Under the pieces are notes generated by a model, which made no database searches, was not told where the DNA came from, and saw only the letters and a program-made list of their open reading frames with translations. Of a stretch of DNA of 64,000 bases, positions 47,501-60,300 are shown piece after piece. Both the position numbers and the translations under genes were made by a program. The stretch's first letter is position 1; each line of letters starts with the position of its first letter. Source of the DNA: Distichodus sexfasciatus (Eukaryota; Chordata; Actinopteri; Characiformes; Distichodontidae); contig JAVGVS010000386.1 in NCBI GenBank assembly GCA_032718565.1, positions 215,001 through 279,000 of the forward strand, in the 5' to 3' direction.

Positions 47501-50500
47501 TTTGTATTAATGGAGACCTCAGAGTCGTGACTCGTGAGTTCTTTAATGGATCCGAGTCGTGAATCGCCTGGCTCAACTGCCCATGTGTCAGCTGCCCACT
47601 GCTCCTTCACAGATGGGTCAAATGCACATGTGGTTGTGGTGCGCTGTGTGTGTCACAATGACTTAATAAATTTTATTAAGAAGATGATCCATAAAGCTGC
47701 AAAGGAAAACAACAGTTTAAAACACAAGTTTGCTATTGATTTACAGCCTTTCTTTTTTAAAGTATGGTATTTTCCTCAGCCACTAGACTCCACTAATCAG
47801 ATTTTTACATTTTGGATTAAGTCAAAGTCCAAGTAAACTTTGTCATCTCTGCTATATACTGTACAGATATCCAGAGAGACGAGACCTCGTGGCTCCAGTT
47901 TCCACAGTGCAACAAGAAACAGGGAAAAAAGAACAAATAGGGCACATAGAAAAAAATATATAATAATAGAATACAAAATATACATTTTAAACTAGAAATG
48001 GGGTATTAAATATAAACTATAAACTTTAAGCTAGAACTAGAAGTAGAAAGAGAGACAATTAGGATACAGTATTACCTACAAAAGTGGAAGTTGACTTTTA
48101 CACTGAATGTGCGTGAGGTTAGAAACAGTTTCAATATGAAGAATTCTATTTCCAGTCTGTTAATAAAACAGTATTCTTAAAAAGTCTGACTAACATTTAG
48201 GTTTGTGCAGATATTATAACAGCAGTGGAGAACTAGAGTCTGTGCAAAACCTTTCAATAATTTGTGCAGATACAGTTAGTTAGAAGGTGAAGAGTGATAT
48301 ACATTCAATGTTCAATGGTTGTGCAAATAAGTAGCGGCAGTGCAAAAATTATTATAGCAGTGTTGTAGCAACAGTCATTGGGGAGGATTACTATTTCAAT
48401 CATCTCGCATGATGATACTGTACAGTTTATAAACATAAACATTTTTCTTAAACATCTTTCCGGAGACAGTTTCAGTGCAACATGAATGAGATCATCCATA
48501 TAGCAGCATGTGCATCACAGCGACGGCGATGTGTAAAGTGCAGAGGTGCAACAGAGTCAGTTCACAGTCCAGGTGTGTGTGGTGGGGGAGTGTGAGGGCA
48601 GGAAGTGTGTTCAAGAGTCTGATGGCTTGTTGGAAAAAGCTATCACGCATTTTATTGTATTATGCAGTTGGTTGTGTAATGGCTAAGGAGTTGTCCCCGT
48701 GATCAGAGGGTCGCCAGTTCAAGTCCTGGACCGGTAAAGTTACCGCTGAGGCACTAATAAGTGAGGTACAGTCCCCAAGCCCTGCCAAAAAGCAATGCAG
48801 AGGTCACATTTCGTTGTGGTACACTGTGTGCTGTGCTGTGGTGTGTTCACAATGACAAATAATCACTCACTTTCACATTTACAGCAGTTGGTTACAGCGC
48901 GTCTCTCTATTACCATTGCAGCTCACACCAGGTAATGTAGCAGAAGTTGTGTGACTTCAAACTGGCACAAATAAAGGGGGAAAAGCAAATTAAGATGGAC
49001 AAATAAGTCCAAAAAGCATTACGGACTGGACACACATTTTATTAAGACCATCTGCAGAGATCTGCATGCCTTTTAAAAGACAGGAGCGATGCTGAGGAAA
49101 AAGAGGAGATATAAACGCTTTGGGAGGTAAACAGAGTCGCCCTGTGACATCAATTAGAGCAAGGGAAAAACCAGAGCCAGCGAAGGAGTGTGTCCAGTCC
49201 CGGAGAGATTTAATAGCCGGGGTGTTTGTGTCTGGGAGTGTGTGGAGACCATTATTATTACGGAGGTAAATCTCATCCTCCTGTGCCCGGAAAACTCCAC
49301 CGGGGATTTGTCCAGCCACGAAGAAGGAGCCAAGCAATTTATTTCGTACCACTCGGCCCAGCGTTCGAGTTGGACACAATTACTTCCGTTCCCTTCTGCT
49401 CGACACGTTCGGAAAAAACTAAATTGAGTGTCCTAGCAGCTGTAATCAGAGGTTAAGATGACAGTGCCATCGCTGACCCCCAATTTCTGCGATTCATCCC
49501 CCCCTCCCCACCGGGGGCCACAGGGGTCGAATCCAAAACACTGACTCGGAGGCTGAGCTTTAATAAGAAGGTTGTACGTGGAAAAACAGAACTCTCTGCA
49601 GATAAACAGATTGGATATTCTCTGATGTTGTTAAGACATAAGAAAAATATTCTGATGTTGGAAAATCATCAATTTGGGACAAAAAAAGTTTTCATGATTA
49701 AAGTTGCAAATTTATGAGAAAACTTTCTCATATCTTCTAATATTGTCCAAATAATAAGTCCATAATAAGTTTGTGAGAAAAAGCACAAAAATACTTGATT
49801 AAAATCACTAATTCATGAGGACAAACTTCTGAAATTGTAAAGAGAAATTAAGACCACATTTTCAAGATTAAAGTTGCAAATTTAAAAATTAAAAATACTC
49901 TGCTCACTGATGTTGGGAAGTCATGAATTTATGAGAAAGAAGTCTAAAATTTCTAAATTAAAGTTACAAAGGAAAAACATCTGATACCTTCTGACACTGG
50001 AAAGGCATAAATTTGCCAGAAAACAGTCGAAATCTCGGTCTAAGTATGCAAATTGACAAAAAAAGAACTAGAATATTCTCTGACGTTGCAAAGTCCTAAA
50101 TTTGTGAGAAAAAGTCTTTTTTTTTTTTTTTTTTAAAGTAGCGAATTTTCAGCAAAAAAAAATGTGAAAAATCTCTGACTTTGTAAAGTGATAAATATGT
50201 GAGAAAATATGTCAAAATGGCCAAAAAAAAAAAAAAAACCCTATATCTTCTGACATTGTAAAATCTTAAATTTGTGAGAAAAATTTAACAATATTTAGAT
50301 TAAAGACATTAATGAGGAAAAAATTCTGATATCTTCTGACATTGTAAAGAGATAAATTTGCAAGGAAAAAAGTGTGAATTCATGTGATCTTAGTTTGCAA
50401 ATTGACGAAGAATTAGAATTTTCTCCTAATCTTCTGACCTTGTAAAATATTACATTTGTGAGAAAGAAGTCTAAAATTGAAAAAAGTTAAAGCCGCAAAA

Positions 50501-53500
50501 TTAAAGTCGATTAAAGTCACAAATTCAAGAGAAAGAACTACCATTTCTTCTGACGTTGTAAAATCTTACATTTACAGAAAAAAGTCAAAAATTTCAAGAT
50601 TAAAGACTCAACTTTATAAGGGAAATCTGTGGTATTCTCTGACATTTTACAGGCTTAAAGTTGTGAGAAATGAAGTTCAAATTTCTGTTATAAAACTTAA
50701 CCAAAAAAACTTGTAATATTCTCTGAATTTTGAAAGTCATCGGTTTGTGAGAAAAAAAGTCAAAATTTCCATGAATAAAGTTTCAACATGACGAGACAAA
50801 AACTGATTTACAATTTACAAGATTTACAAATGGAAAAAATACTCAGTTCTCCAATGCTGGGAAGTAATCCATTTGCTAGAAAAACACTCCAAATTTTTAT
50901 GATTAAACTCAAATTTATGAGTGAAATTATCTGACAGAATTTACAATATAATCTCAGCACCCTGGACTCCACAACATCAGAATATATATATATATTTTTT
51001 AAATCATAAATTTGAGTCTTTTTCTCAAGTCATTTGGGCTTTTTCTCACTAATGTATTGCCTGACATTTTCTTGAAAATTTCCAGGATAAATGTCAAGTT
51101 TATGAGAAAAACAACTATATTCTACATAAAGACTCTGACTCATTCTTCTCTGACATTGTAATGTCATAAATTTGTAACGAGTTCAGATTTTAAAGATGCT
51201 TAAAGGAAAATCATAGCTATTGTAAAATCATAAGTATGCAAGTAATAAAAAGTCATAATTTCTTTAATTTAAGTTGCAAATGTACAAAAAAGTCTGTTTT
51301 CTGGCATTGTCATAAATTTGCAAGACCTGACTTTACAAAAAGTATTGTGAGAAAAAAAGTCCAGATATCTGTGTTAAAGAAAAAAAAATGTAATGGTAAA
51401 TGTCCTTGATTTAAGCCGCAAAACTACACACACACACACACACACACAAAAACAGATATCCTCTGATATTGTAGTCATAAATTAGAAATATTTCCAGATT
51501 ATCCAGATTAAAGTCGCAAATTTAAAAAGAAAAAATACTCTGTTCGGTGATGTTAGGAAGTCTCCATTTTGTAATAAAAATTGTTGATTAAAGTCACAAA
51601 TTTGTGAGAAAAAGTTGAAATTTTCTCTTTCTCGTCCCTTACGACTTTTTTCCAGCATTTATCTATTCATATAGATCTCTATTTTTGTACATTTTGATAA
51701 GAAAGAGAAGAAATTTGGAACAAAAGTACAGTTTGTTGCTGTAATTTCATAAAATATATTTTGTTTTATTTTTGCGTTATTTCTATATTAAGTTACTGAA
51801 GGGTCTAAGGCCTGACCCAGTTTAGAGGCTGAGCTCTCATAAGGTTAAAAGTGATCTAACCTCCACAGTTGGGTTTTTACTGGAGAGAGAGAGAGAGAGC
51901 GAATACGTGTCAGAAGGAGAAAAGAGGGAAGGTTGAATAGAAACCACTGACTAATTAGCAGAGAGATGAGTCTGCAGCGTGACCCTAAGAGGCTTTTTAA
52001 CTTCAGAACTACAGTGTCGCTGTCAGAAGCCTCCGGAAAAACACGCACAGACACGAAAACAAAAGTGGAGCTGGTCGTGTGTCATATGATCGCTGATGTG
52101 ATTTATCCTAATTAGTCCGAGCCAATTAACAAACGAACTGGCACTGAGAGAAGTGCTCCAACAAAAAGATGTACTGTACTGTACATACAGTAATGGGGGA
52201 CGAGAGAGAATAAGGCCTTGTCCACATGAGTGTCTGAATCAGGCGTTTTTCTGGCATTTGTGGTGTCAAGTGAGCATGAACCAAACACATCATTTTTCTG
52301 TTCATTGGAGAAAACGGTGTGTGTCCACACAGGCATTCATGACCTGCGTTCGGCCGGCTGGGCGTTCAAAATAAATGCTGCACATTTTTCATTTTGAATT
52401 GCATTGGGCTCTCGTGACCACTAGAGTTGTAATCAAGATCACCTAAACCCAAGAACAAGTCCCGACAGAGACCAGGGCGGGGTGAGACACGACCAAGACT
52501 CTGCAGGGCCGAGACCAAGACCAGGGTGGGGTGAGACTGAGACAAGACCAAGACTCTGAAGGGCTGAGACTAAGATGAGACCAAAACCAGGGTGGGGCGA
52601 GACTGAGACAAGACCATGACTCTGAAGGGCCGAGACCGAGACCAGGGTGGGGCGAGACCGAGACAAGACCAACACTCTGAAGGGCCGAGACCAAGACCAG
52701 GGTGGGGCGAGAATGGGACATGACCAAGACTCTGCAAGGCAGAGACCAAGACGAGACCAGGACCAGGGTGGGGTGAGACTGAGAAAAGACCAAGACTCTG
52801 AAGGGCCGAGACCAAGACCAGGGTGGGGCAAGACCAAGACAAGACCAACACTTTGAAGGGCCAGGATTGAGATGAGACCGAGACCAGGGTGGGGCGAGAC
52901 CGAGACAACGCCAACACTCTGAAGGGCTGAGACCAAGACCAGGGTGGGGCGAGAATGAGACATGGCCAAGACTCTGCAAGGCAGAGACCAAGACGAGACC
53001 GAGACCAGGGTGGGGTGAGACTGAGACAAGACCAAGACTCTGAAGGGCCAAGACCGAGACCAAGGTGGGGCGAGACCGAGACAACGCCAACACTCTGAAG
53101 GGCTGAGACCAAGACCAGGGTGGGGCAAGACCAAGACAAGACCAACACTTTGAAGGGCCAGGATTGAGATGAGACCGAGACCAGGGTGGGGCGAGACTGA
53201 GACAAGACCATGACTCTGAAGGGCCGAGACCGAGACAAGACCAACACTCTGAAGGGCCGAGACCAAGACCAGGGTGGGGCGAGACCAAGACAAGACCAAC
53301 GCTTTGAAGGGCCAGGATCGAGATGAGACCGAGACCAGGGTGGGGTTAGACGAGACAAGACCGAGACAGAGATCGGACCAATGCACGTTTTGCATCACAT
53401 GACAAATAAGTGGAACATGCAAAGCCTAAGTAGCCCTCAAAAAGGGCTTAACAAAGAAAACAACATTGGTTACACTTGAAGTGAGAAGTTATGCAATCTG

Positions 53501-56500
53501 ATAGTAAACAACTCATTAATAGTAATATTCTCAGGGTTGTGGTCTCCGCTGGTCTCCTAATAAAAGTCCTCTTTGTCTGAGTCCATGACAAGACTGAGTG
53601 CAAATACGTCTGATTCCATCCGAATAATTTTGGAAACTTGGGCTTTTGAGAAAACTCTAGAAATCAGCCGACGAATACAGAGCCTATGATCCAAGCAGAG
53701 AATATAAGGAATGTAAGAAGGTGCCTGTTCCTGCAAAGAGTCGTAACCCCTTAAAATGTGGCCTCTTTTTATTTGATTATTTATTTGTGTGTATAAAGTG
53801 CCGTTGGCGTGAGTGACTGGTGTGTCAGATGTGGTTTGCATGATGTGGTTTGCGCTGGCAGGAGTCTCGGCGTTACGTGGCACATCGTGCTGACGGATGA
53901 GAAGGGACACGAGAGCACCTTTCAGCAGACGGGCCTGTATTTGGGCGAGGCGTCCTGCACCGTTAGCTGGAGCGCCACCTGCTGGCCCAACGTGGAACAG
54001 CTCCATACACTGCAGCTGTGCGGAGTGGTGCCAGTGCCCCTGAAATGCCCGAACTCCTACAAGTAAGGCCTGCTGGTAATAATAATAATAATTATAATAA
54101 TAGTATTTTGTGTATTTTCATAACAGTAAATTGTTTTTTAAAGAATCTACAGCAAACTTACACTGTAAGCAGTTGCTGTAATTTTAGTTTTTTCCTCTAC
54201 AGTATTTTACTGTATTTTTATAACCCAGTGTAGTACTGTTACTTTTTAAAGACATCCTATGAATCTATAGCAAACTTGCAGTTTAACAGACTACTTTGAA
54301 TTTACAGTTACTTACAGTATTTTAATATATTTTATAACAGCACATTCTGATTTTTTTTTTAAGACAGGCTGTAAATCTAGGGTTAGGCCCACTTTAAATT
54401 TACGGTTATTTATCTACTATATATTACTATAATTTAGAACAGTAAATTCTGAACATTTTAACAGTTAAGCTGTAACTCTATAGCAAACTTGCACTATAAC
54501 CAAATGTTGCTGTAAATTTACCTTTATTTCCTTAATATATTTTACTGTATTTTCATAATAGAAATTACTGTACTTTTTAAAAGTTAAGCTGTAAATTTAC
54601 AGTTTCTCTTTCTAGTGGCACTCCAGCAGACGCGATAATTTTATAAGACAGTGAATTATGAACTTTTTAAAGACAGGCTATAAATCTACAGGAAATTTCC
54701 ACATTAGCCAATTACTGTAAAACCAATTTTCTGTTTTCCCTTCAGTATTTTACCATATTTGGCTGTAAACCTACAGGACATACACCGTAGCCAAATGCAG
54801 TAAAATTTACAGTTTTCCCCCTCCAGTATTTTATTGTATTTGGCTGTAAATATACAAGAAACTTCCATTATAAACAACTGAAGTGAATTTGACAGATTTT
54901 TCCCTAAAATATTCACTGTACTTGCTTGTAAATCCACAGGAAACTTTACTGTAACCAATTGCCGTAAAATGTATTGTTTTTTCCCTAAATTGTTTTACTG
55001 TATTTGCCTGTATATCTGTAGGAGATTTCCACTGTAACCAACTGCAGTATAATTTACAGTTTTTCCTCTATGGTATTTTACTGTATTTGGTTATAAATCT
55101 ACAGAAAAGTTAGACAGTAAACAACTACAGTTTGTCCCCTAAATTATTTACTATATTTCGCTGTAAATCTTCAGTAAACTTTGCTGTAACCAGTTGCTGT
55201 AAAATTCACAGTTTTCCCCATATAGTATTTACTGTATTTATAGTAGTTTACTGTACTTTTTTAAAAGATAGAGTGTAAACCTATAGCTAACTTGCACTGT
55301 AAACAGTAGCTGTAAATAAACTTATTTCCTTACATTATTTTACTGTATTTTATAGCACAGTAAACTACTGTACATCTTGTAAGAAATACTGTAACATACT
55401 GCAAACCCAAAGCATCCTGGATTCCTGGAGGTAGCATCCCCTAGTAGTGAGGAAGAAAATGGTGTTCGGGTTGTTACTTTTTATTATTATTAATCAGCAT
55501 TCATTCTTATTCTTTTCTCCTCCTTCATTCTTTCTTTTTTGGTTCCTCCTTTTCCCTTCTCCTTCTTCTTATTCACATTAATTCAGCAGCTCATAGTTCA
55601 ACAGCTATCATCAGCAGAAACATCTAAACAGCCTTCATTTCTCTGTTTTACGTTTTACATCACTTTATCTCCTTCTACCTTTTTTCAGCACACAACAAAC
55701 ACATCATTTCTCCAGGAATTGTCTGTTTAGTTTTTGTTTATACATTGAATATTTTTTATTTTATGTTTTTTGCCTGTATAGGCCAGGCCGGAGATCTCTC
55801 TTTTTAACAGCGATATTAAAGAAAGATTCGTGGAGATTATGTGCTACAGACAAACTCATCAAGTTGTTGTACACGGAGCAGGGCATCATGTTGGGGGTCT
55901 GGCAGGTAAGAGGAAGCTGTGTGAGTTTTATTTTTAAAGTGTGAATATTAAAATGGGCAGTTGGTAGTGTAAGGGAGTTGAACCTTTGATCGAAGGGTCG
56001 CTGATTCGAATTCCGGATCAGTAAAGGTACCGGTGAGGAACTCAGGAGCAAGGTACTATTCCCAAGCCTGGAGAAAACCCACGTGAACACGCAAAGAGTC
56101 CACCGCCGACCCTGGCGTCGAACCCAGGACCTTCCTCCTGTGAGGCGATGGCAGTAACCACCACGCCACCATGCTGCTCTTCGAGTGTTAATTTGTGCAA
56201 TCTAACCACTGATGTACTGCTGTGTTCGTGATCTACAGGAGCTGCAAGAGATCGCGTTTATTATGGTGAACTTGCATTATCACAAGATCATGGAGAGAGT
56301 TCTGCTTGGATCCTACACCACGTATGTGACTTCTAATAACTCTGATTATTAATACTTTGTATATTTTTCTGTGTTTGGCTGTTGATAAAACACATTTCAC
56401 ACTTGGATTCAGTGTATTTTTAAGGCATAAAAGTGTGGGATAAATGACAGAGTGTGTGTTTGAACTGGTTAAATGACACTGAGGATTAGCTGTATTTTTA

Positions 56501-57291
56501 CTTCTGAAGATCGGTTCTCATGCCCCTGTGTGTCCCCACAAAGACATCAAGGAAAAAACCTTTTAGGGGACGATCAGGACATCTTGTCAGGAGCTGGTCT
56601 GCCCCTTAGCGGAGCAGACAGGAGGTGGCGTTGTGTCCCATTCTGTTTCGTTTGTTTTCGTCTTTGTCTCGTCTTGGCCCCCTTTCCTGTGTTTATGATA
56701 TGATTCAAGATTCAAGATTCTTTATATGTCACATGCAAATAATACAGGTACAACATGCAGTGAAATGTATCCTGATCTGCTCTTTTGACTGTGCAATTTA
56801 GGCAAAGAATTAACAAATAATAAAAATAAAATAGAGATACATTATACAAACTTAAACTTAAAATAAGGAGATAGGGGAATAAAATAAAGATAAATAAACT
56901 GTTTCTTATATTACAATAAGTTTAACCTAAGTACAAAAAACTGCAGACAGATAACAGGTGCAATAAGACTGTTTTTAAAGTGCAAGTTGAGTTCCACCTG
57001 TGTTTTAGTTCGGCCCCTTGTCATTGTCTTTGTATATAAGTTTGGTTTTTTCAGTCTGTCGGTTCACCCTCACACTCACCACTCTTTGTGTGTGTGCGCG
57101 CTTTCTATGTTCCGTGTGGACTATGTTTTGTAAATAAATCACCTCAATGTTGAACTCCTGCATCTGCGTCCGCTTCACTGTGTGAGTGCAACGTGACACA
57201 TCTCAACCATATAAAAATATGCAGAGAGAGAGAGAGTAGGAAGGAAAAGAGAGAGCAAAAAGAATGAGAGTGATGGATAGTAGGTCTCTTT

Positions 57292-57328
<37 letters not shown>

Positions 57329-60300
57329 GCTGTAGTTACTCTTAACTCTGCCCCTGTACCTAACACCCTGTTTCACACACTCTCTGTACTTTAACAGTGA
57401 GTACCAGCCTCCCGAGGTCAAAGCTCCTTTCGATGATGTTGACCCTGACTACGGTCTCCACAGTTACACTGCACACCTGTCGCTGCACAACACGGAGGAG
57501 AGCATCACATCTGCACGCTTTACACACCTGTTCTGCAGGAGAGGTAGAGTACTGCCTTTATGCCACTAATGATGCCCACAACATATGGTTATATAGCAAT
57601 GCTACAGTGGCTGTAATTTTATTTATTATGTGAGTTTGTTCCAACTATAAAACGTGTGGTCTAGAGCGGCGTGGGGAGCCTATATGCACATTTTTGATAA
57701 CGTGCACTCGTTCGTGAATTCTGTCCATTTTCCCATCCGTTTTTTGCCCCATAGACTAACATGAAGCTCCAATTTCAACAGTTTACTGTGCGGCCGCCAT
57801 TCTTCACCCACCAAATTCGACGTGAACACATGTTGTTTATTTTTCCTATAGGAACTCATTGAACCCAATATAACTTCTAGACGTTAGCTCACATCCGTAG
57901 AGCAAACACTTACAACGAGAACATGAAGCTTGTAAAATAAGAGACTTTCAACAAGCTAGACTTCTGCTGATACATTTACCAACACACGTCAAACAGCACC
58001 ATGACACACAACACCAACCAACCAGTCACTGATGAGAATCAATCAACAAGTTGCTGCTTCTAGTAACGGTTAAGAAACGGTATGCACCACAGTAGGGCCA
58101 TCTGAAATCCTTTTACATTAGAAAACACAACTGCATCAGATTGGACCAGTGACAGAAGAATATACTGATGTTTCAACCTGCCAAAATTGTTATTTCTGTC
58201 TCTTTCGGGGGCTCCGGGTCTTGATTGGGGGTCAAACCCACCCTCCAATAGCCCCCATCTTGTCCATTTTGTAGCCTTCTGTGGATGTCGGACACCCTAA
58301 ACCCCTTCTTCATTAAGAATTCAAATCGTCTCATTCACCAGTAGTTTCTTAAGTTGTTTCTTAAAGGTTAAGATATTTAAATAGTTAAAAATTAAACAAC
58401 TGTTGAATTGAAGAAAACCCAATAACCTAAAGTTTGCACAAACATGAAGTGTTTAATAGCACTTGAGTTTCGAGACCAGTTTTTAAAAGTCTCGGTCTTG
58501 TCTCGGACTCGGTCGCATTTATACTCAGTCTTGTCATGGACTCGGACAAATCACAACTCTGAGAATATTACTATTAAAACTCTTTGAGACCGACGCAGGC
58601 ATTTTGCATTGTTTATTATTTAGTTTTAATAACTCAGAATCCCTTTAACTTACAGAAACCACACACATACTGTCAGAATCACAAGACTTTCAACTTACCA
58701 ACACTATATTCATTCCTCTGTATGTGAAATTATTTCTGAGTAATTCCCTGCAGAAAAACTGAAGTAATTGTGTAAAAACGTATTAATTACATTATATTAT
58801 AGACCAAAATGAGTCCAAATCAGCTCAAAATTACCCAAAATGTTAGCATTTCTTCATTGTCAATTGATCAGATTGTTTTTCCCATTTGATAATGTTAGAG
58901 AGTAATCAATAGGGAATATATATATATATATATGTCTCCACCTGCACTAACCTTATTCTTCTTCACAGCACTAAACCATACAATGTCTCTGCATAACAAC
59001 AACTCTGCAGCCAATAAAAGTGAGTTTGGTCTTGAGGAGTGTTCACTGTGGTTTGTTGAGTTTAACATATGATGTGATCAGTGTTGATAACTGCCTCCAG
59101 TGAAGTGATTTCCTCATTATAGATATGGAAGAGAGAAATATTCAATAAATATCTTTAATGTTGCTTAGGCTTTGTGGTGTAAAACGTGCATTGGTCTGGT
59201 CTCGGTCTCGGTCCTTCTGAGTCTTGGTCTTGTCTCAGTCTTGGTCTTGTCTCAGTCTCGACACACTCTGGTCTTGGTCTTGTCCCCAACACATGCAAAA
59301 TAAACGTGTGTAAGAGCGCTCTTCACCATTCGTCGATTCTGTTCTGACCTAGGAGCAAGTCTTAGATAAGAAAACATTGGTGAATGTTGGAATCTTTATG
59401 CAAATTTGTTCTTATCAAACGGCTGGAGAATGAGGCTTGGAATCTGTCATTTGGTTGTAATGAAGAAATTAAGATTTAAAAAGATTTAAGGCCCACACTG
59501 TTACATCAGTACTTTTGGTAAAGCTCTTGTAATTTGTGCTTTTGTACTTTTACATGCAGTGCAGTAGAGGGCACTAGAGCACTTCTTAGGCTTTAATGCT
59601 GGTCAGAGGAGCAGGGCTGCACACCACAGAAGAGTGTGTTGGATTTTGCTTTCAAATATGTATGTTTTGGGGTTTTAAACTACATTTTGAGGTCAAATTG
59701 AATTTATTACAGCAACAATAAGGCCTTGAACCTCTGCTATGAAACGTGAACCTTCACAACAGTAGACTCATTACAATTAAATGAAGTGATTTGTAATGTG
59801 GTGGGGACACACTGGCAGGGGGTGTGAGGGTCTTCCTCCAGAAGATTTTTCGATGTCAATGCCATTTCCTGCATTCTGGTGCATTTCGACAGGTTGTTAG
59901 ACAGGATGCAGAAGTATGCAGATCCCTTGGTCACTTTATGCATTTTCAAACCTCATCATACAATCAATAAATATCATCAGAGCGGTCTTGGCCTCATAAT
60001 ATGGCGGTGGTCCCGAGTTATTTCAATTATCTTTCCCTGAGGGTCAAATCATGCAACGCAAGTCAGGCTAACGGCCAACAAATCCATCTCCCACTTCTCA
60101 TATCTGAGCTATTTGACCTGCCTACTATTGTCTTCTGCACTGTCTTATAGATAGCTGAAGAATAAATGACACATAAATGTGAACAATTATTAATACATTG
60201 TTTTATATTAACATTATTAATAAATGATATTATAATTTATTTGTTTAATATTTGTTTTAGCTTCATGTAGTATAAAAGTAGAAACTGTAGACCTAACTAC

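Noticed and set aside
49000..49456. Frames on both strands at 49.0-49.45 kb as an extra fbxo15 exon
   Set aside because: Exon 4 to exon 5 already joins in frame and matches the family without a gap; no similarity found.
52439..53422. Overlapping minus-strand frames of 262-327 codons with Ser/Arg/Leu/Val repeats
   Set aside because: Product of the 55-bp minisatellite inside a dispersed repeat; open in three frames simultaneously.
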